From Phoronis ovalis (lineage: Eukaryota; Phoronida; Phoronidae), in the NCBI GenBank assembly GCA_028565635.1, contig JAOXYB010043437.1, positions 1 through 12,633 on the forward strand: a stretch of 12,633 bases of DNA. The letters are read 5' to 3'. The notes under the pieces are model-generated. The model saw only the letters and a list, made by a program, of their open reading frames with translations. It was not told where the DNA came from and did not search any database. The translations under genes and the position numbers were made by a program. Shown here one piece after another: positions 1 to 8,900 of this stretch (positions are counted from its first letter, which is position 1; every line of letters begins with the position of its first letter).

Positions 1-58
1 ATTATATGTGAGTGTGTGTGTGCGTGTGCATGCGTGTGTGTGTGTGTGTATATATACT
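1..58. repeat. TG/TA microsatellite
   Basis: Alternating purine-pyrimidine run, mostly TG with scattered CG and CA interruptions, passing into TATATA at its right end. This is a simple dinucleotide repeat with no coding content. It may continue beyond the left edge of the window. Confidence 0.9.
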
Positions 59-2909
59 TTTATTTGTATATCTTTTCACTGAAATAGCTAAAATTTATCT
101 TATAGCATAAGGTGTGAACAAATTGTGCCAAACAGAAATCGCTACCTTAAGCTTAGCAACATACTTAGTTTGGCGTGCTATTTAAGTATTGACATCCTCC
201 AGGAATAAAATAATCAACTAATATTTATATTAAATGTTTCAATTTGTTGGTATGAAATATCATCCGAGTTCATACTTTTATCTTTACACCTATATGTGTA
301 ATTGTCGCACAGGTAGTTGCCTTCGTCTAATCCACATGCACACATGTTCATGATGGAGCAGTTCAGACAAGCTCGCTTAGAAACACATTTTCGTGTCGAA
401 TATTGTGACTTGCATTTGCATGCTGTAAGCTCCTTGATTTCTTTTGGAGCAGACTCTATTACTATCTACCCGCTTAATCCACTGTTATACCTATTATTGT
501 AAGCTGCAATTTGAGTGGTTTCAAGACTTCCGCGAATACTTTATACATGATTATCGTTCTTCTGCTTTTCGACAAAAAATGAAGATATCGGTTAAGCCTA
601 GCCGTTTGTTGAGATGGTACTGAAACCTAAGGGATAGATTTATTCAGAATGTTTAAATATGTACAAATTAGGAAGTATTTAATTACGATACTTTATAATA
701 ATGTTCTGGTTACACAACAAAAGTTATGTTACTTTCCACATGCCATGACTTACACATGCACTTACCTTGTAGTAAAAAATCAAGACATCCTCTTCTTTAT
801 TTGAAATTTTCTTATTTAATATTAACATTTAAGCTGGAAGAACTGTTGAAACAATGTAAATTACATTTGGACTGAATTGCAAAATTATATTGATCATTAG
901 TGACATTATGCATGTTAATACTTTACAGAGAAATGTTATCTTAGTTGGTAGTTATGGGCTGTGTGGTTCAAGACAGAGTTCTTGTTGCAAGTGTTGCTGT
1001 ACAAAAATGGATTTATGTATATTAGTTCTCCACCTCGTTTTCACTTTGACACATCCATTTTGGAGCCCGGTTTTGGAGGATGTTTTGCTTTGTCAAAATT
1101 TCTGACGAAAATTTAATTCAATTATTTCTCCATTATAAATGCATAGTACGTCGTATAAGGGAAACCCGAGATATTTTGACTGTAACAATTGCTACTGAAC
1201 AGATAAAGGATTCATGTTCAGGAAAATAATTGTTTCTACATTTTCTATCGTAATATCAGGTTTTGAAAGCCTAAAAAGGTAATCGAAACTGTGGATTCGT
1301 CTTTGAGGTTGTGCAGGGATGTTATGTTAAAGTTGTTGACAATAGACCACTGCAGTCATGTGTAAAATTGAACAATAGGTCATGCTGAAATTTTATCGAG
1401 TTTGTATATTAAGGAAATTTTGCCTGACTTGCTTTCTGTTTTAGCAGTACACGGACTACATTCAATTTTCTCTAGTTTATGTCGCCGTTTTATATTCTAT
1501 GTCTGTTCTTACATTGTTCTATCTGTTTTCAGCTAGGGTATCGAAAACTGAAATGTTTGCTGAAAAGTGTTTTATCTTAGATTTTGTTAACTTTTTACCG
1601 GTAATTCATGGTGAATTCATGACTGTTTGCTCTCATTTTTAGGTACATTTCGTGATTTCATTTCTTCTCGAGACAACCCGCCGAGATCTCTGGAAGTGTC
1701 TTTACCCTTTCTTTAGATGTTTCCTATAGTGATGGGAAAAGGGGGAGCGCTTGATTGCAAAAAACTGCTGTTAAAAGTGACAGAGATGATTTAATTATAC
1801 CATTTACCATTTACACACAAAAAGTTAGAATAGTCTCCATGGTTGTTATGAAGCCAATTCAAATAAATTTTTTAAACCACCATCTGTTTACTTCCGACAC
1901 CTAATATCTTTCAAATATTTACATATATAATTCTCTGATTAGGTAACATATATATTCTGCCACCAAAACAAAACGTTAATAATCAACCTCATATTTGGGA
2001 TTTTATACGCTGAAAGTACATAATATACTACAATTGGCAAACACCTTGTACAGAAACAATAACTGGCGAAGCTACCAAAAATAATAAAATTCAAATAAAG
2101 ATGCAATTTTCATTACACCTCTGTATGTAACTGTGGAACACTTCATATATTAATATAATTAAACATATGATACCAACATTGTCTGAACCACATGTCAAGC
2201 CAATCTATATTCACTTACATATTACCAAACACATTTACTTATGGCTACATTCTAAATTTCTTAATGCGGTCATTAAATATCACGCACCAATCAAATAGTG
2301 ACCTCATGCCATGACTGGTATCAATAAAATGACCATGATTCTGATTTGCTACCAACCACTAAGTTACAGTATGTCTTCCATATTTGTACAGTATTATTCA
2401 AAATAAAGAAATTATTTAACACACTTATCCTTTTGCAGATTGCATTAAAAAGCCAGTTATGAGCATAATATGAACTTTGCAGTAAATATAAATTTTTAAA
2501 ATACATTTTCCTTTGTAATGAAAAATTATTTCATTAAAAAACTTTTTTTAAATCAATCACTTTTTTAAGCACAGATTTTAAAAAAATTAAAATAAATTAG
2601 TACTTCTTGCTTAGATTGTAATATCTCAAGAAAATGTGATAGTTATTTCAAAAATTCCTTGACAATACTCAACTAGACTCTCATTCAAGGAGTAGTAGAG
2701 ATTCAACAAAAGTGAATAGTATACCTAACATATGTCTCTTCATAAACTTCAACAGTAGTACCCATTTACGATACAACAAAAATAAGCATCGTTCCTTTCA
2801 TTAATTAATATCATAAACTCTTACATAAAGAACATATCGTTCGTCTATATGAAAATTACATTTTCTATGTGAAGGTGTCCGAATCTATTTTAATATATTA
2901 AAACAAACT
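59..2909. other. Downstream flank and 3' UTR of the JmjC gene, no other gene seen
   Basis: AT-rich sequence whose open frames are all short, show no recognisable domain and lack splice-linked partners. The right part must include the 3' UTR of the minus-strand JmjC gene, which stops at 2910. A possible ATTAAA polyadenylation signal on the minus strand lies at 2894-2889, only about 16 bases after the stop, so a later signal is also possible. The end of the transcript cannot be set from sequence alone. No RNA gene, array or transposon end was recognised here. Confidence 0.5.
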
Positions 2910-2995
2910 TTAGTCAAACTCTGAACCAATACAAATGCTGACGTCATCGTTCATAACAGACGTTCCATGAACCCATACATTAGTATCAACAACAA
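2910..2995 (-). CDS. JmjC membrane protein, exon 4 (residues 309-336 and stop)
   Basis: Begins after an AATATTTTTCAG acceptor, completes I309 and reads VVDTNVWVHGTS, which contains the distal iron ligand H318. It then gives SICIGSEFD and TAA. The DTN-x-W-x-H pattern and the SEFD/SEYD-like ending match the usual C-terminus of this family, so the protein appears complete and not truncated. Confidence 0.88.
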
Positions 2996-5900
2996 CTGAA
3001 AAATATTAAATAATTATGTACATGTACATTAGAAGCGAGCGGTGAAAATACTTTGCACAAAGACAGAAATCAGTAAATGTTCGAATACTTTTAAAAGGTA
3101 GTTTACAGTTTGTTTTAAAAATCAGAAAATTAATTGTATCCCACCTTCCAATATTGACAAATAATTGAATCTTTACATCATTATCAGTTGGTAATCATAA
3201 TACAAAATGACTAAAGATTAATATCTCAAGAAGAAGTAACTAATGTAAATGTGCCCTGTATTCTAGGTATGCGTGAAGAAGTTTTCATAACTAGACCTAG
3301 TGACACTTGCTTTTTAGTTTATCTGCTAAAAATCCATGAAAATATTCAGAAAAATCGTTTGAAATATTTTTTTAATTATCTGATAATACGGGTTGCCATT
3401 AAAGCAGAAATGATCAAAGAATCCTTCGACACCACCGACTTTTATTAACAAAGCAGCGGAAACAAAAAAAATCGTGTTTTTTTATCAGATACCTGCATTG
3501 AGGGTATTTTGATTTTTATTCCGAATCTGAATCTGGTTCTGAATCTGAATCTGGTTCTGACTTTACGTTGAATCTGGTTCTCACTTTATGTACGTGGTTT
3601 TAATGCAAAACTAATGTTTTTTATTTGTTTTATAACATATTGCACACTGTTTGCAAAAATTAGATCCACTGCATACCTTACATGTAGGTACCCTATTCCA
3701 TATAAATTATTTTACCAAAGGGCAACCAATTCCAGTGACAGATCCGAATCAGCCCCAGACACTAATGTCACACAACTTCCTGATCACCTGGTATAGTTAT
3801 ACCTATATGGACCATTAACTGTTCATCAGCTTGTACCAACTACTTACTGATATCTCCTGGGTGCAGAACTGTTTCCATACGTCTGGCACTTTGGCATTCA
3901 AAATAGCATTCAGGTGGTGCCTCCAACATCCATTTCTTATGACCAGTTATTTGTGCTTGCCATGAAGGGTACCTTACGTTGTCAATCTGTAATGAAAAAG
4001 AAACAGTACTTTTAAACTGAAAAATAAACAGTACTTTTAAACTGAAAAATAAACAGGGCATGGGATAGATTTAATCTAGGTGGGCACAGATTTGCAGAAT
4101 TCAAAAATCCATATCTGAATGTTAGCCTGTTAATTGGGCAATGGTCAAGCAATGTTACTACTTTTTACTGCACGAGATGCGACCGCATGATATCGTTATT
4201 TGTTATGGGATAAAATAACTAAACAAAGAGCATAGTATAACATACCGCCATATGACAGTGGTCGCACTTCATAGCAAATAGTGACTAAAAGTTGTAATTA
4301 CTGGTATATTCATATTTATTATTGAAGTATCAAATTGAAGAATAAAATGTTATCCATACTACTTTTTATTGTTTCCGTTTAAACAACCATCAACAACAGT
4401 CTTGACACATGTCTAAAATGTTGTAGATTATGCGTGCACACAACTTCACAAGTACAATGTTTTATGTGATGTTATTGATATTTCATGCAATGAACAGACA
4501 GACAAAGGGATGGTTATTCGTAGTTGAAAATTATAATAATTGTAAGTAAGGCGCCATATTTATGTCCAGTATAAAAGCTCTCCAGGGAAACAGGAAAGTT
4601 GAAGCAAACTTTTAAAAATAACAGAACAACAATTACTTTGTTCATTAAGTGATATACTAAAATTTATAAAAATAAGAAACTATTTTTGAGTTAAAAATAA
4701 CCATTGTTTTAGGACATTTAATCTATTAACAGTCAAACTTTTTACACACGGTCACATACATGCATCAGCAGACTGCATTACACTAATCTTTACTTCTACA
4801 GGAATAAATTAAGATTTATTTTTTTATTGTAAAAATTGAAACTTTACTTGGTAACATAACGGAAATAGATTATTCAGTTCAAAATATACATTTCAGAATG
4901 TAGCATACTTTTTTAAGGCACTCCAAGGCTTTTAGCTTCAGTGGTACGGTTTCGGAAATTGAAAAAGAAACCCCTTTTTACAGCTCACTGACAGCCTTAA
5001 CAATATATGTTGTTTAAGCACTACACAAGTAAAGCAATAGTGCCCGCATACAATTTACCTGCATTAAATGTCAAAGAGATAGCAGAGATAAAAAGCAATT
5101 TGTAAGTTACACAAAATAACAGTGCATACATTAAATAATAATAGCCAATTAAAAGGTTTTAATGACAAATAATTATACCATTATACTGATAGCCTAACTA
5201 CTTTTGATTTCCCCATCTTCATTTCAAATATAAACATGGCATATTCTGATGTCAACAAGCAAAGTAAAGATTACTTGTTTTGCATGTACCAGTCACAGTT
5301 TATTACTTATAACAATAAAGAGAAGCTTATAAGCTATGGGCTTTTTTTATTCCGAGGGGGCAGCCTTCCACGAGTTTGAGGCATGTGCCTATAAGATTTT
5401 AAAATTAGGCGATGTGTGTAGACTCTAATATTCTAGTTTAAGCTGTTTCAAGTTCCCTTTCATTAGGTGATACTTTAGTTCAACAGTAGGGTGCTCTAAG
5501 AGAGGGCTGCAAGGGGGGGGGGGGAGTCGCGAGCAGCGAGCATTGTGGTATGTTAAGTCCGAGCATGCCAGCATCCATTTTGACTTTTAAATGTGAGCAG
5601 CGAGCTTTTTTTTTTACTTGCCTCTTAAAAGCGAACAACGAGTTTTTCCCTTACTTACATCCCCAGGGGGAGTTCTTCCTGTGTGCCCACAGTGACCCAC
5701 ATCCACGCTTTTGTCTACACTCAACTGACTGCACTCCTAAACCTTCCCACAGTAATTTCCGTTTCGATCCGATATCGTTATTAACATTCTCAACATGATG
5801 GACAGCCGGCATGAACCTGCTAGTCAATCAAAGTCATCAAAGATAATTGAGGTTTCAATTAATGTTAGCTATTCAGGAGTTTTAGGCTGAGAAAAAACAC

Positions 5901-8900
5901 GTAATATCACTGATAGATGGAGATTTCAACTAAAACTGGATGCAAAATTTGGCTGCGTTTAGACAGGTCTAGAAGAGTCATATTTGCTTAATATGTAATG
6001 TGTATAAACCCATTTCATGGTCTTTCATGAACAAATTTAGATTCATCAAGTTTAGGTTATTTATACTTAACACCCTACTCGTAAACTGTAGGTGAGATGA
6101 ATAGTGTGTATTTTTGACAAATTTACACATGCCTGCAAGGATTACGTGACAAGTTTTTTGTGTGTTGTGATCAAGTTGTATGTTGACTGTTGTGTATTCC
6201 ATTCAACTTTATTGAATTTAACAGTAAAGATCAGCAAAGATAATGTTGTGTGTCTGCTCATCTTGACAAGAAAATTGACAAGATGTGTGAGTAAATTAAG
6301 TTTAGACTAAATTGCAAAAAATACTAATATTGTAAAGCTATCTTCTCCATGTAAAATGTGACTGGGTCAATGTATCAATAGTCATCACAGTTGCAAAAAT
6401 GAGTCCCAGAATGCACCAGATTGAAGGAAATTGCACCAAATATCTTTAAAAAAAATTCCGGTGGCATTCGCCTAGATTACCCTAGTTTCGCTTCGCGCCC
6501 TGTAGGTGCTCGTCTGGATAATCATGCCTTCGTGAGCTCTTAAGTGGGAGCACGAAGCAAAGAGCATTTACAATTCTTAAGTGGGAGCATTGTACCCTGG
6601 GGTACCCCTTACACTCCCCCAAGACACTATTCATCCTTGAGAAAGAGATGATGTAACAAGATAAATGGTAATGACAGTGTCCAGTATTTTTTGATACCTA
6701 AGCAGATTTTGTATTTATGTTGAGGATGCGATACCAGCCTACACACAATTTATAAAACTTATATAGGTGTACAACGTGTATACCCATTTAAGACAGAATA
6801 ACTATTAATAATATATCTGTAAGTATTCCCCTAGTACATGATGTGGGTGTGTACGTGAATCTTGACTTAGCTATTATATTTATTAGATTAGTTATGTTAG
6901 TTTTACTCAATTTCCGAAACGTGAATATCCGTAGAATCCTAGACAAATAAAGATTTCATTGACATGATAAAATACGACTTGATTTTGGGATATAAGCTTA
7001 GCCACAATATTTTTATTACTAGTACTACAACAAGTAAAGAAGTTGAAATGATTGGTAAAGGTGCTCGTCGGAAACGAACTAACACAAATCTATTTTCGGA
7101 AGAAGACAAGATGGAAAGAAAGGAAAGACGCAAATATAGCAGATCAGCGTATAAAGCAGGAAGAAGTGGTGTGTTTAAAGTCGATAACATTAATGAAATC
7201 GAAGAAAAAGACATTTGATGACATTACCAGTTGATGATGCATACTGAGACGGACAGTATCACTGTGTTACAATACGTGAACAATGAGGACAAACGATTCC
7301 AAAAATTTTAGCGAACAGAATCACTACTATCCCACTGACTGGAAATGTGTAAACACAAGACTGAACCTGGCAGACGACGCATCAGGAAGTCTATCTGTTG
7401 GTGCCTTTCTTGCCGGTCACAGATGGTTAACGGTACCGGGATGTTTAGGTCAGGGAGAGAATGACAGGCCAGAAAAAACTGAATCTAAGAAGATAACAAA
7501 TGACGACGCTGAAGTTAAAACTGAGAAGAAATCCTACATAACTGCTGTAAGCGATACAAGTGCTCTAATTGATAATATTTTTAAGAGATTTTCATTACGG
7601 GATTGATTGAAAAAAGTAGTTCCTTGGATTTTACATTACAAGAAATGTCTCACAAAGGCTATTGATTGCATGCAACAAAAATCGTACAGAAAGAAGCAAG
7701 AGTAGAGGAGATGAAATTGGCGGAAACAGAGATATTGAAGTACGTACAGCGCCAATATTTTCCAGAAGAATTTGATATTGAGAAAATATTGAGAAGAGTG
7801 CTCAGACTGAAGATAACATGTATAAAGAAAAGTAGCACCGTTTACAAGTTGAACCCCCGGGGGGCTCACTTAAAAAAAAGTCGGGTACGCATGCTTGTCC
7901 GAAAAAACGGGGGTAAGGGTGTCTTTTTTTCAAGTGAGCTCCCGGGGTTGAACCTAATCATAATACATGAACTGTTACGTGTAGGTGGGAAACTATGACG
8001 TTCATCGGTACCTAACGATCCAATGCATCAAGTTATATTATCCAAGAATCATCATGTGACTAATTTGCTCATTCAATATTACCATCACACGACTGGTCAC
8101 TCAGATAGGACGTCTTCATTTTGCTGTACGTTGGATTTTGAGTGATCTTTTTGGAAGTCGACGGAACCAAGCTCCCGTTGGTGAACAGAAAGTGGCTTAT
8201 TTTCTTACAGACAGAATGTCATCTGGAAAACCACCATCTACATTAGATGTCGATTATTTTGGTCCGTTTCTTGTGAAAAGAAGACGAAGTGAAGTAAAGA
8301 GATATGGATATATTTTTGTATGTCTTATTATCAGAGTTGTATATATCGAAATCGCGCATTCTCTTGACACCGATTCTTTTATTGATGGCTTACGCGGCTT
8401 CATTGCTACAAGAGGACACCCAACGGTAATTAGAAGTGACAACGGAAGGAACTTCATAGGTGGTGAACATGCATTACGGGAATAGATTAATCAAAAGAAA
8501 TCAAGCAAAAATTCATGAACTCTTGTTACAGCGTGAGTTTCAGTGGAGCTTCAATCCTCCTATTGGGTCACACCATGGTGGTATATAGGATTGATGAATA
8601 CGCACTGTCAGAAAGTTAATGAACGCTGTTCTGAGAGCAACAGGGAATCTGACTACTCTCATGTGTGAAGTGGAATTCATCATTAATGGTAGCCCTGTGA
8701 TTGAATCCTGAATATATTTCTGATTATACTTTGATTATTCAAATATTTTTACAATTTTATTTTTCACCTTTTGTTTTGATTTGAATATACTTAAAACATG
8801 ATATACTTGCTGGTTAAATGGTGTTTTCAAGATATATAGCTATCAGCGTGTATGTGGTACATCAATTAAGATCCGGTTATTTGTAAGTAGAAATACTTAC

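Larger units (their letters stand above)
7246..8705 (+). mobile_element. BEL/Pao-type LTR retrotransposon, decayed 3' pol remnant
   Basis: Translated pieces in several frames match the order of BEL/Pao pol. They are an RNase H tail (TDSITVLQYV, NEDKRF), the RNase H-integrase linker (WKCVNTRLNLADDAS, then RWLTVPGCLGQ), a basic region ending EILKYVQRQYFPEEF, LLRVGGKL, the two His pairs of the integrase zinc domain (8053-8087), and the integrase core. Stops and frameshifts break it repeatedly, for example TAG at 7309 followed by frame changes, and the Cys half of the zinc domain is missing. Gag, protease, reverse transcriptase and both LTRs are not visible, so this is a 5'-truncated or internally deleted fossil. 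It runs antisense to the host gene inside intron 2. A 93-bp element interrupts it. Confidence 0.88.

Noticed and set aside
317-1105. Open frames at 317-502 and 890-1105 as small genes
   Set aside because: Neither resembles a known family, neither has supporting splice sites or context, and the first does not start with ATG.
3987-4061. Continuous open frame running upstream of exon 3
   Set aside because: It reads through a strong TTTTTCATTACAG acceptor, and the residues upstream do not fit the HxD joint. It is intron, apart from the alternative-acceptor possibility reported.
5978-6310. Overlapping open frames on both strands
   Set aside because: Overlapping frames on opposite strands with no family resemblance inside an intron; treated as chance.
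6939-7214. 91-codon minus-strand frame opposite the basic open frame
   Set aside because: It is the complement of a purine-rich stretch, giving Leu/Ser-rich residues, and has no recognisable domain.
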